DNA of 64,000 bases from positions 1 through 64,000 of the forward strand of contig JAKPJF010000053.1 of NCBI GenBank assembly GCA_029554345.1. The letters are read 5' to 3'. The position numbers were made by a program, and so were the translations under genes. Every line of letters starts with the position of its first letter. Positions within the stretch are counted from its first letter, which is position 1. Positions 24,762 to 33,485 of this stretch are shown here, one piece after another. This stretch comes from Spirochaetota bacterium (GTDB taxonomy: Bacteria; Spirochaetota; UBA4802; JAFGJZ01). Below the pieces are notes generated by a model. That model saw only the letters and a list, made by a program, of their open reading frames with translations. It did no database searches and was not told the origin of the DNA.

Positions 24762-26954
24762 TTACTTACGCAGAATAAACTTATATGCCGGGCATGAAAA
24801 AATACCAGGTCCTTTTTCTTCAAGCGTCTCAGGATCATAACGTTTCCATTTTATTACAAGATTCTTCCCGTCAAATGACCATGTACCGGTCTCACCTGTT
24901 TTAGCAAGCTTGACTGTTCCATCAGCATATAAGCCGACCTGACTTGTCCAATGCCTATGCTCGCCGTAATACACGCCTGCGATCTTCTTTGCTGTAGCTG
25001 CATCAGGTTTCGGCAGAGGTTTAAGACGTTCTTCCGCAGTTTTATCAACTGGTATTGCGAAATACTCTTTTGATAATACCGGATAGCCCCCATTTGTGCC
25101 GTCAATAATCCATTTCCGATAATGACGCGTGCTTTTTTCCTTTGCCATTTTATTAAGATTAGAAAGAAGTGATCCTTCCATATCTTTGCGCTTCTTCGGA
25201 TCATCATCGGTTCTTATCATAATGTTTGACGACGGGGAATCAAATGAATAAACGGTTCCATAAAAAGACTCTTCTTCCATCTCATCCGGATCGGCTTTTT
25301 TCTTATCCAGCATGCTCATAAAATCAAGCGCATTATCAACGGCATTCTTCTTCTTATCGCTTTTCTTAATATAATAATATGAACCTTTCGCATATTTTAC
25401 ATTGCTGTTGATACCGCCGGATTTCGCCTGTTTAAGCCAGAATCCGTTCAATACTGCATATAAGGTTTTGTCGGTTTCACCCCAGCGCACCCCGGCATTA
25501 CCCATAATGCCCCCAGCCTGATTTGTTCCAGCACCTTTAACTGTTACTGCTCCGGTATTGTAGCTGTTTTGAACATACACATCAGTACCGCCGAGTCCTC
25601 CAGCATAAAGAATTCCATCTTTTGCCGAACTTCCGCTGACATTTCCAGTATTATAACTGTTTATAATCATGGCATTATTTCCGGCAATACCTCCCGTATA
25701 GATCTCCGCTTTCCCTGTTGCCGAGACTGAAATATTACCGGTATTATAAGTATTAATGAATCCGTATACTCCGCCGAATGCAAATGTACTTGATGCAAAA
25801 CGGGCGTTTTCATTATTTCCGCCTAGTCCTCCGACTATTATTTGCTCAGCCGTTTTTGCATTTACAGTTATATTCCCGGAATTGTATATCTGACCTGTTT
25901 CAACAAATTTCTGATTAATTCCTGTTAAACGCGGAGATGACATTCCAACTCCGAACAGCCCTCCGACTTTAAGAAATCGAATATTACCTGATGCAGAAAT
26001 AGAAATTGCTCCGGTATTGTAAACATTTGAGCATTCATTGTTCACGAGAATGGAAGAAATACCGCCGACACAAATTTCTTCTCCTGAGGCTCTAACTGTA
26101 ACCGAACCGCTGTTATAACATCCTGAAATATTTTTTGCAGGCTGAGTACAGACTCCTGAAACTTGGAGATTACCTGGCTCGATTCTACCTTTACGGTTTT
26201 TCAAACGCGAATCGATAACATCACCTTCAAATAAAATAGTTCCTTTGTTGGAGGAATTTGCCAGAGCAAACCTGCATCTAACGGCAAGTCCTGATACAAA
26301 GGAGTCTCCTTTACCTTTTACCGTTACCGAAGCCTCACTGTGGCAGTTTTCAATTTCATCCGCTTCTATCGCAAGCGCTGCGGCATAGACTTTCAATGTG
26401 AGCTTTTTTTCAACACCGTAATAAGTTATCTTTGATCCTTTTCCGATCGTCAGGTTTTTTATTGAACCTGCTGACTGAAAAAGGGCCAACTCGATCTCGG
26501 CATCTCCCGTATCTGAACTGATATTCGGAGGTGTAGTTCTGTCGCTGATATTCAAATTAGATATAACATGTCCGCCTCCGTCAAAAAATGAACCATTGGA
26601 TCTTATTGACGGAAATTCAAACTTAGAGCCGTTCATATCAAGATCTGCGGTCAGTTTAACATAGTTTTTAACAAAGGCATGATTAAGCCCTGTTAATCCG
26701 TTTTTCTTACCGAATGCAACCATATCAAGATTTGCTTTTGCGAGTTCTCCGAAATACGCGAGTTTTCCGGCAGTATCGATAATAAAAGGATTAATTTCAC
26801 TGTTGGGTTTTGCTGGATTTAAAAGTTTAAACGGGTATTTCTTGCCATCCCACTTCCGCCCATCAGCAGCAAAAGTATTATCTATAAACAGAGTAAAAAT
26901 AACCGCAATAATTATTATAAAATTACAAAAACAACAAGAAAGGAATGATTTCAT
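24762..26954 (-). CDS. Secreted GLUG-repeat protein, putative adhesin
   Basis: The 730-residue product starts at ATG 26954 (GGAG six bases upstream) with a signal peptide ending near AFA/ADG. Residues about 220-480 contain repeated units such as NTGNISVSATG...GGIAGNN, each with an asparagine-turn and a glycine pair, typical of GLUG motifs that build a beta-helix. The last 60 residues form a separate beta-rich domain (GLYADGTVKLAKTGETGTWSFDG). GLUG proteins are often surface adhesins, but no anchoring signal (autotransporter barrel, LPxTG, dockerin) is visible. Substrate and role are unknown. Confidence 0.75.
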   Translation of the reverse strand: MKSFLSCCFCNFIIIIAVIFTLFIDNTFAADGRKWDGKKYPFKLLNPAKPNSEINPFIIDTAGKLAYFGELAKANLDMVAFGKKNGLTGLNHAFVKNYVKLTADLDMNGSKFEFPSIRSNGSFFDGGGHVISNLNISDRTTPPNISSDTGDAEIELALFQSAGSIKNLTIGKGSKITYYGVEKKLTLKVYAAALAIEADEIENCHSEASVTVKGKGDSFVSGLAVRCRFALANSSNKGTILFEGDVIDSRLKNRKGRIEPGNLQVSGVCTQPAKNISGCYNSGSVTVRASGEEICVGGISSILVNNECSNVYNTGAISISASGNIRFLKVGGLFGVGMSSPRLTGINQKFVETGQIYNSGNITVNAKTAEQIIVGGLGGNNENARFASSTFAFGGVYGFINTYNTGNISVSATGKAEIYTGGIAGNNAMIINSYNTGNVSGSSAKDGILYAGGLGGTDVYVQNSYNTGAVTVKGAGTNQAGGIMGNAGVRWGETDKTLYAVLNGFWLKQAKSGGINSNVKYAKGSYYYIKKSDKKKNAVDNALDFMSMLDKKKADPDEMEEESFYGTVYSFDSPSSNIMIRTDDDPKKRKDMEGSLLSNLNKMAKEKSTRHYRKWIIDGTNGGYPVLSKEYFAIPVDKTAEERLKPLPKPDAATAKKIAGVYYGEHRHWTSQVGLYADGTVKLAKTGETGTWSFDGKNLVIKWKRYDPETLEEKGPGIFSCPAYKFILRK

Positions 26955-27053
26955 ATTCAACTCCGGGATGGTTCAGATATCATCAAACTGCAACGACAGC
27001 CAACAGTTCTATAAGATTAAAACCGGTTAATTGCGGTCATTTAAAAATTCAAA

Positions 27054-27545
27054 TTATATTTTGCAAATCAAAGCTGAGGCAGTAGCGGCAACACCCTCTT
27101 CTCTTCCGGTAAACCCGAGTTTTTCCGTGGTTTTGCCTTTTACGGATATTCTATCATAATCAATTGAAAGATCCTCTGCCATGACTTTTTTCATTGCATC
27201 AACATAAGGAGAAATTTTAGGCTTTTCACAGATAACAACCGAATCAATATTTATAATCTGCCACTTCGCTTCAGCAAGTCTGGCAGAAACTTCTCTGAGT
27301 ATTAAACGGCTTGAAATGTCTTTATTTTTTAAATCATTATCAGGATAAAGCCTTCCGATATCACCAAGCGATGACGCGCCGAGAAGCGCATCAACAATCG
27401 CGTGAATCAAAACATCTGCATCAGAATGACCAAGAAGACCTTTTTCAAACGGAATACAGACTCCGCCTATTATGCATTCGCGATTATCTGCAAATCTATG
27501 GACATCATATCCAGTACCAACCCTTATATCAGAGATTGAATACAT
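27054..27545 (-). CDS. ispF: 2-C-methyl-D-erythritol 2,4-cyclodiphosphate synthase
   Basis: IspF closes the cyclic diphosphate in the MEP route to isoprenoids. The 163-residue protein shows the metal-binding DVH in GTGYDVHRF, the [14 protein letters not shown] block, and the C-terminal signature [13 protein letters not shown]. All catalytic positions are intact. The start is taken as ATG 27545, which overlaps the upstream STAS gene by 17 bases; a TTG two codons earlier is possible. No ispD or other MEP gene is adjacent. MiaA in this window uses the pathway's product. Confidence 0.96.
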   Translation of the reverse strand: MYSISDIRVGTGYDVHRFADNRECIIGGVCIPFEKGLLGHSDADVLIHAIVDALLGASSLGDIGRLYPDNDLKNKDISSRLILREVSARLAEAKWQIINIDSVVICEKPKISPYVDAMKKVMAEDLSIDYDRISVKGKTTEKLGFTGREEGVAATASALICKI

Positions 27546-27828
27546 CGGCAAGGGAACTCAACTTTAATACATCTAATACTTTTTCACTCACATTGCTCAT
27601 TTTCAAAACCCGGCCCTTTTTCTTCTGAAGTTTCAGAAGACTGATTAAAACACCAACACCGGATGAATCAATATAATCAACACCGGAAAGATCAATTTCG
27701 ATATCTTTTTCCGAATTCTGCCCGAGATTTAAAAGTTTATCTTTAAAATCCTTGATCGTCATCATTTCTATGTCGCCTTTTACAACAACAATTGTGCTGT
27801 CGGCAGAATCAGTAATATTTATATCCAT
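27529..27828 (-). CDS. STAS-domain anti-anti-sigma factor
   Basis: The 99-residue single STAS domain resembles SpoIIAA/RsbV. The phosphorylatable serine lies in the signature [17 protein letters not shown] near residue 57, and the final [10 protein letters not shown] is also typical. Unphosphorylated, such proteins release a sigma factor or other partner from a kinase/anti-sigma. The PP2C phosphatase at 32270-33484 is a plausible dephosphorylating partner, though it is not adjacent. The gene overlaps ispF and has its own promoter just downstream of recJ. Confidence 0.92.
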   Translation of the reverse strand: MDINITDSADSTIVVVKGDIEMMTIKDFKDKLLNLGQNSEKDIEIDLSGVDYIDSSGVGVLISLLKLQKKKGRVLKMSNVSEKVLDVLKLSSLADVFNL

Positions 27829-27863
27829 AAAAACCTTCCGAGCCTTCTATTTAATTTCCGTAT

Positions 27864-27892
27864 AGAATATTTATATATTAGCATAAAGTCAA
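27864..27892 (-). promoter_or_regulatory. Candidate promoter of the STAS-ispF pair
   Basis: On the minus strand TTGACT (27892-27887), a 17-base spacer and TATTCT (27869-27864) lie 36 bases before the STAS start. The -10 matches only 4 of 6 positions, but the flanking DNA is very AT-rich. Confidence 0.5.
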
Positions 27893-27900
27893 TATAAAAA

Positions 27901-29808
27901 TCACAGTATCCTTTCTATTATTGCTCTTGCAGACATTCGGTTATTAAAAATATTTTTTTCGATTTTTACAATTAAATCAGCTTTTCGTTTTTCATGAACC
28001 AAACGAAGAGTATCTTTCATTTTCCATCCGATAAAATCGATATCAGAAGAACATCTTATCTTCGCATGCTCCCCGAATTCCTGATACGAATCTGGTATAA
28101 GCGACTGACAGAGAAATACAGGCTGCTCATTGTTCTTTCCGAATGGAGAAAGATTCTTCAATTCATCAGCAAAAGCCAGGCTGATTTCTTCTTCTCTGAT
28201 CACACAGTCATAACGGATAGGAGAATCCGAAAATTCAAAAATAATATCCTGATCAAATTTATTTAAAAAATCTTTAAAAGATGACTCGCTTATAGAAAAT
28301 CCGAAAGCCGAAGGATGACCTCCGAAACGCAGAAACATATCAGAAAATTTTTCTGCATGAGAAAGAATATCCGTATTCAGAAAAGATCTTGCTGAAGCCT
28401 TAATTATCCCATCCTCTGCTTTTACGGCTGCCACAGCTGGTTTTTTGTACATTTCAGATATCCTTGATGCGATTATTCCGGTTATTCCCTCGGGAACATC
28501 TTCAGAGTAATAAAGGACAATATTCTCATACGAATTATCAACACATTCTTCGGCGGATTCAATAGCCGTTTTGAAATGATTTTTACGTATTCTGTTTATA
28601 TCACTGATTTTTTTATATAATACCTCAGTATCAATTCCGTATAAAAAATCCGCTGTCAGCTCCGATTCACCGAAACGGCCGGGAGAATTTAATAAAGGCG
28701 CTACGACCCAGCTGATATAAGCTGAATCAGCCGTTTTATTCTGACTCCTGAGCCTTATAATCTGCGGAAGATCAGACTTTTCAAACAGAATTAATCCGCA
28801 GAAAACTATTGATCTGTTAGCATCAAGAACAGGCACAACGTCCGCAACAGTTCCAATTGCCGCAAATGGAAGATTATCAAACAGGAAGTTCATTATTTTC
28901 TTTGATGACATGAGAGAAGAAAATATAAATTTTGTTTTAACATCAGTAATTTCAAGAAACTCCAGATAAAGTTCTTGCGAACGGCTCTTTACATTTATCA
29001 ATGCCGAAGAAAACATTTTTGACATAAGAATATAATCAGCACAATCATAAACAGTTTTTTCTTCAATTGATTCAGAAACAATAATATACTTTGACAAATC
29101 CGAAGGAAGCTTTCCGATTTTCTCAAATGAAAGATTTTTTGAACAGTATGATTCTCCGTTAGATATAAAAAGCACTTCCTTATCATAAGCAGGAAGATAC
29201 GAATAAAGAAAAGCCGCGCACAGAAGAAGAGCAACTCCGCATCCTGCGAGCTCGCGATACGGGTATTTCGAATTCTTCATTTTAGGATTTACTATCAAAG
29301 CATCAGGAAGATCTTCTGAAGGATCGTGATGATCACAGATGATCACCTGTATACCGAGAGCAGCGGCATATTCAATAATCTCATTATCTCGTATACCGCA
29401 GTCCAGAGTAAGAATAATCTCACAGCCTTTCTGAGCGGCTTCTTCAACAGCCCTTTTATTTAAACCGAATCTTTCATTTCCCTTAGGAAAATCATATGAA
29501 TAATCAAAACCGATTTTATCAAAAAGATTCCGGACTATTGTAAGTGAAGTTAAACCGTCTATATCGGAATCAGAAAATATATAAATTTTTTTCTTTTCCC
29601 GGAGGGAAGATTTGAGCAAATCAACGGCTTCCTTCATCTGGCATATATCGAAAGGAGATTCGGAAAAAAGTCTGTCTCGTCTCAGATATTCACTTAGCAC
29701 ATTATCATCAAAGCATCCGCGTGAGGCCATCAAACGCCGGAATGCAGCACTGTACTTGTCAGTATTACTGGAAAAAATTTCCTGCTGTTCAATCTCGGCT
29801 GCAGACAT
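27901..29808 (-). CDS. recJ: Single-strand DNA exonuclease RecJ
   Basis: RecJ degrades single-stranded DNA 5' to 3' in recombination and mismatch repair. The 635-residue protein has the DHH phosphoesterase motifs: the first aspartates in FSDSDIDGLTSL, LTLDCGI, and the DHH motif CDHHDPSED near residue 150. DHHA1 follows with FGGHPSAFGFSI, and then the C-terminal OB region. It begins one base after the RNase H-like gene stop, so the two are coupled. Cluster order is NIF3, RNase H-like, recJ. Confidence 0.95.
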   Translation of the reverse strand: MSAAEIEQQEIFSSNTDKYSAAFRRLMASRGCFDDNVLSEYLRRDRLFSESPFDICQMKEAVDLLKSSLREKKKIYIFSDSDIDGLTSLTIVRNLFDKIGFDYSYDFPKGNERFGLNKRAVEEAAQKGCEIILTLDCGIRDNEIIEYAAALGIQVIICDHHDPSEDLPDALIVNPKMKNSKYPYRELAGCGVALLLCAAFLYSYLPAYDKEVLFISNGESYCSKNLSFEKIGKLPSDLSKYIIVSESIEEKTVYDCADYILMSKMFSSALINVKSRSQELYLEFLEITDVKTKFIFSSLMSSKKIMNFLFDNLPFAAIGTVADVVPVLDANRSIVFCGLILFEKSDLPQIIRLRSQNKTADSAYISWVVAPLLNSPGRFGESELTADFLYGIDTEVLYKKISDINRIRKNHFKTAIESAEECVDNSYENIVLYYSEDVPEGITGIIASRISEMYKKPAVAAVKAEDGIIKASARSFLNTDILSHAEKFSDMFLRFGGHPSAFGFSISESSFKDFLNKFDQDIIFEFSDSPIRYDCVIREEEISLAFADELKNLSPFGKNNEQPVFLCQSLIPDSYQEFGEHAKIRCSSDIDFIGWKMKDTLRLVHEKRKADLIVKIEKNIFNNRMSARAIIERIL

Positions 29809-29809
29809 T

Positions 29810-30457
29810 CTATGAATTTTTGTCCTTTTTTATGCGTTTCTGAGAAAGATACTTTGCTCCGTCATTCTGACTGGGAGAGAGAATTTCAACCCTTGCATCA
29901 GGAAAAGAACTATAAATCTCATTAAACGACGTAAGCAGCTCAGCAATTCTCTGATCAGCAGGTTCATCCTTTCCCAGAACGAGACGCATAACAGGAGAAT
30001 TGTCGATATAAAGTCTAAGTGACTTCGTTTTAAAATATGATGCAATTCGCATCGATTTAATCATGGTTGAAAAAAGTGCTTCTTTTTCGGAATTATCAGT
30101 GAGAGAATAATGAACTTTGCCTAAAAGAGTATCTGAAAAATCTTTTATCAAAATACCGGATGCATATTGATCGGTCTTCTTAAAAACAGCCGCAAAAATC
30201 TTAAGAGAACTTTCAACAGGAACAGCTGATAAATCAGCGCCGGCGAAAAGTTCAATTTCATCCCCACTCATTTCAGTTTTCTTTTTTATTACTATTTTTT
30301 TGCGTGATTTATCCGGTTCATACTTCATCAGGAGAGAACGGGCTTCTTCAATGAATTCGACCACGTCTTTTACATCAGCTCCGGCCGAAACCGCTATCTT
30401 TTCAATGTCCTTTCCCTCGGAAAGCATCGCTAAAACTTTATCAATACTTAAAAGCAT
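29810..30457 (-). CDS. RNase H-fold protein, probably degenerate
   Basis: The 215-residue product has a small helical N-terminal segment (residues 1-45, DIEKIAVSAGADVKDVVEFI, helix-turn-helix-like) and a basic linker. From about residue 68 it has an RNase H-like fold: beta strands LKIFAAVFKK and ASGILIKDF, a glutamate in the long helix (SEKEALFSTMIKSM), an aspartate at the end of strand 4 (LRLYIDNSPVM), and a C-terminal NDGAKYLSQKR helix. The first catalytic aspartate of RNase HI appears missing (FAGAD in place of DGA), so nuclease activity is uncertain. Coupled to recJ. Confidence 0.55.
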   Translation of the reverse strand: MLLSIDKVLAMLSEGKDIEKIAVSAGADVKDVVEFIEEARSLLMKYEPDKSRKKIVIKKKTEMSGDEIELFAGADLSAVPVESSLKIFAAVFKKTDQYASGILIKDFSDTLLGKVHYSLTDNSEKEALFSTMIKSMRIASYFKTKSLRLYIDNSPVMRLVLGKDEPADQRIAELLTSFNEIYSSFPDARVEILSPSQNDGAKYLSQKRIKKDKNS

Positions 30458-30467
30458 GGTTCCCCCG

Positions 30468-31244
30468 TCAGCATATTTTCAAAGGACTGCGCTCAACAGC
30501 ACTTACTACCTTAACACCAGAAAGAGCATTATTTGTCAAGCAGTCGCGAATATCGCGTTTCATAAGGTCGGTAATCATTTTCTCGGTAGCGAAATGAGTT
30601 GCGTCAATAATCGCGAATCCGTTAGCTTCAGCGTAATGAGCCTTATGAAAAGTGACATCACCAGTTATAACGCAATTTATTCCGTTTATTTCGCTTTTTT
30701 TCAGAATTTTTTCAGCTTCCGAACCGCCTGATCCGTTTAAAAAAGCTACTCTTTTCAACTGCATAGATTCCATTCCGCAATAGGACAGCCTTTCTATACC
30801 CAAATTATTTTTTATGAATTCAATCAACTCAGCAAGCGTCATTCCGTTAAAATCAGAAAAAGCAAAATATTCATCATCGGAAACCATACAGATTTTCCCG
30901 AAAGCTGATTCTGCAAGATCTTTGAGATATAATCTGTCAGCACAAGTATGAAAGGAAACAATTGAAATCCGTTTTGCAGCAGCACTTAGAAACGCGCTCT
31001 GAAGAGATTCTGAATAATCAAACGATTTTACCGTTTCAAAAAAAAACGGATGATGTGTAACTATTAAATTTGCAGAATTTGTTACGGCCTGGTCAAGCAC
31101 TGAAGGAGAAAAATCAAGTGAAGTCATAATCCCGGTAAGTTCATCATCACCGAAAAAGAGCTGTTTTCCTGAATTGTCCCAGTCTTCCTGGATTTCAGGA
31201 TGAAATATTTCAACAAGCTTTTCATAAAAAACGGATATATTCAT
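30468..31244 (-). CDS. NIF3-family dinuclear metal protein
   Basis: The 258-residue protein fits the NIF3/YbgI family. It has EDWDNSGKQL near the N-terminus, the metal-binding VTHHPFFF near residue 65, and the C-terminal pair THFATEK with GDVTFHKA. Members bind two metal ions at these histidines and glutamate. Annotations as GTP cyclohydrolase type I vary and are not well supported. Length is normal for the short form without the central insert. It overlaps queA by 4 bases. Confidence 0.93.
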   Translation of the reverse strand: MNISVFYEKLVEIFHPEIQEDWDNSGKQLFFGDDELTGIMTSLDFSPSVLDQAVTNSANLIVTHHPFFFETVKSFDYSESLQSAFLSAAAKRISIVSFHTCADRLYLKDLAESAFGKICMVSDDEYFAFSDFNGMTLAELIEFIKNNLGIERLSYCGMESMQLKRVAFLNGSGGSEAEKILKKSEINGINCVITGDVTFHKAHYAEANGFAIIDATHFATEKMITDLMKRDIRDCLTNNALSGVKVVSAVERSPLKIC

Positions 31245-32269
31245 AAATCTCCGATAAACATTGAATCACCATAAGAAAAAAAACGGTAATTATTTTCAAC
31301 GGCGGTACGGTATGCGTTCATGATATTTTCATATCCGGCAAACGCCGATACAAGCATCAATAGAGTAGATTTCGGCGTATGAAAATTCGTAATCAGACAG
31401 TCTGCCGATCTGACTTCATATGGCGGGCGTATAAATATTTCCGTTATCCCTTCCCCTGGTACATTTTCACTGCCCTTAAAAGTCGATTCAAGAACACGCA
31501 GAGACGTAGTTCCGACAGCAATGACTCTTCTGCCTTCTTTTCTCGCCGAGTTTATTTTTGAAGCAACAGATTCACTTAAAAAATACTTTTCCGAATGCAT
31601 CTTATGCAACGAAAGATCTTCATGTCTGACCGGAGAAAAAGTCCCCCACGATACAAACAAAGTCAGATAGGCACATTCCGCACCTTTATCATTAATTTTT
31701 TGAATTAAATCTTTTGTAAAATGAAGTCCTGCTGTCGGAGCCGCAACTGCTCCGGCTTCTCTGGCATATACGGTCTGATATCTTTCCATATCTGAATTTT
31801 CTGCATCCCTGCGGATATACGGCGGCAGCGGAACTTCGCCTATTGTGCTTAAAATATCTTCATTAAAAGAAACGGATGTTTCTATTTCAACATAATCCCC
31901 GCTGCGGCCCCGTACATTAATGGATACAGATGAATCTTTTTCAGATATTAGTACTTCACCCTGATGAAGCTTTTTTGTCCGGTTTGATATTGCATACCAT
32001 ATTTTATCGCTAAGTCTGAAAGAAAGAACGAATTCGACTCTGGCTCCGCTTTCACGGATAAAATATAGTCTTGCATTAATAACTTTTGCATCATTAAAAA
32101 TTAAGAGATCACCTCTTCTCAAATAAGAATCAATATTTGAAAAGATATCATGCTTTAATACGCCGTTTTCTCGTGCCATTACAAGCAGTTTCGACGAAGA
32201 ACGATCAGAAAGCGGTTTCTGGGCAATCAGCCTTTCAGGAAGGTCAAAATCAAAATCATTGAGATTCAT
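31241..32269 (-). CDS. queA: S-adenosylmethionine:tRNA ribosyltransferase-isomerase QueA
   Basis: QueA adds the epoxycyclopentane ring from SAM to preQ1 in tRNA, making epoxyqueuosine at the wobble position. The 342-residue length and the opening FDFDLPERLIAQKPL, together with FNDAKVINARL, APTAGLHFT, GTTSLRVLES and NFHTPKSTLLMLVSAFAG, are all diagnostic. It follows the PP2C phosphatase gene with no gap and overlaps NIF3 downstream. No other queuosine gene is in the window. Confidence 0.97.
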   Translation of the reverse strand: MNLNDFDFDLPERLIAQKPLSDRSSSKLLVMARENGVLKHDIFSNIDSYLRRGDLLIFNDAKVINARLYFIRESGARVEFVLSFRLSDKIWYAISNRTKKLHQGEVLISEKDSSVSINVRGRSGDYVEIETSVSFNEDILSTIGEVPLPPYIRRDAENSDMERYQTVYAREAGAVAAPTAGLHFTKDLIQKINDKGAECAYLTLFVSWGTFSPVRHEDLSLHKMHSEKYFLSESVASKINSARKEGRRVIAVGTTSLRVLESTFKGSENVPGEGITEIFIRPPYEVRSADCLITNFHTPKSTLLMLVSAFAGYENIMNAYRTAVENNYRFFSYGDSMFIGDL

Positions 32270-33484
32270 TTAAAACTCGCACATAAGCAGGGTTATATCA
32301 TCATCGATAGGCTTATTGTCCGAATATTCGGACATATCCGCAAAAAGGCTTTCTAAAATATCATGTGAAGTTTTATCCATATGATTTATAAAAGACTGTG
32401 AAAGCAAATTTTCTCCGTACATCTTACGTTCTGCATTAGTCTGCTCAATTATACCGTCAGTAAAAAAAAGCAGTTTGTCGCCTGGGCTGTAATCTATTAC
32501 AAATTCACCGTAATCAGCATCATCGACTATACCGAGAGCGACACCTTTTACATCTATTTTTTCAAACATTCCCTTGTTTTTCCGCCAGAAAAGCGGATAC
32601 GGATGCCCAGCTTTTGCCATGGTAATGAGCCGGTTCTTAACGTCAACCACAGCATAAAAACATGTAGCAAAATAACTGTTTACCATCAAAGAAAGATGTC
32701 TATTGAGTGTTTTAATCAGAAGCGCCGGCTTGTCTGAAAAACTTTCGGAATAAATCGTAAATGCGCTTTTCAAAACTCCGGTTATCATCGCGGCACTTAC
32801 TCCATGCCCCGAAACATCAGCAATCAGAAATGATACAAGAGAATCATTAATCTTTCTTACATTAATAAAATCTCCGCCGACTTCTATGCACGGTTTATAG
32901 AGATAACTGCGCCTTATTCCTCCGGGCAAAGATTCAGAAGAATCAAGAAAATCAGTTCCGATGAAAAGCCGCTGCATTCTTGCAGCATGCTGAAGATCTT
33001 TGGATATTTCATCAAGCGCAGCTGTTTTTTCACGCAGATTTGACTGCGAAAATGTGAAATTTGTGACAATATTCCTGAAGCGTTTGAAAGTTTCATGAAG
33101 ACAATTTGAATAAAACTTATTCGATATGCTGATATTTGCGGCAATCAACGGATCAAATGCGTTCTTGGAAAGTTCATACACAACCGATTCTTCCACGCAT
33201 TCAACAGTTGCTGAACGCGGAAGACGGTCAATCAGAGCAAGTTCTCCGAAAAAAGACCCCGCCGGGAGATTCCCTAAATTCGTATTATTATCCGACCAGA
33301 TAGTGACTTCTCCGTCTTTTATAACGAACATCGAATCACCGGTTTCTCCTCTGTTTATGACACGGCTGCCTTTGGAGAATTTTCTTTCAACCAGAAGAGG
33401 TATCAATTCGGCTATTTCATCCCTTGTGAAATTTGCGAATAAAGAAATCGATTCAAGTATTTCAAAAAGCGAAGTTTTTCTCAT
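32270..33484 (-). CDS. cNMP-binding domain / PP2C (SpoIIE-type) serine phosphatase
   Basis: The 404-residue protein has an N-terminal cyclic-nucleotide-binding domain (about 5-115; GETGDSMFVIKDGEV and the phosphate-binding cassette GSFFGELALIDRLPRSATV). A short helical linker leads to a SpoIIE/RsbU-type PP2C domain (about 185-404) with metal motifs GGDFINV, IADVSGHGVSAAM and LFFTDGIIE. All metal aspartates are present, so an active phosphatase gated by cAMP or cGMP is expected, most likely acting on STAS proteins. I start it at ATG 33484, one base after the HD-GYP stop; the longer frame would run into that gene. Confidence 0.92.
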   Translation of the reverse strand: MRKTSLFEILESISLFANFTRDEIAELIPLLVERKFSKGSRVINRGETGDSMFVIKDGEVTIWSDNNTNLGNLPAGSFFGELALIDRLPRSATVECVEESVVYELSKNAFDPLIAANISISNKFYSNCLHETFKRFRNIVTNFTFSQSNLREKTAALDEISKDLQHAARMQRLFIGTDFLDSSESLPGGIRRSYLYKPCIEVGGDFINVRKINDSLVSFLIADVSGHGVSAAMITGVLKSAFTIYSESFSDKPALLIKTLNRHLSLMVNSYFATCFYAVVDVKNRLITMAKAGHPYPLFWRKNKGMFEKIDVKGVALGIVDDADYGEFVIDYSPGDKLLFFTDGIIEQTNAERKMYGENLLSQSFINHMDKTSHDILESLFADMSEYSDNKPIDDDITLLMCEF

Positions 33485-33485
33485 A

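Noticed and set aside
24762-26954. Autotransporter or cohesin-anchored role for the GLUG protein
   Set aside because: No C-terminal beta-barrel, dockerin or LPxTG signal is visible.
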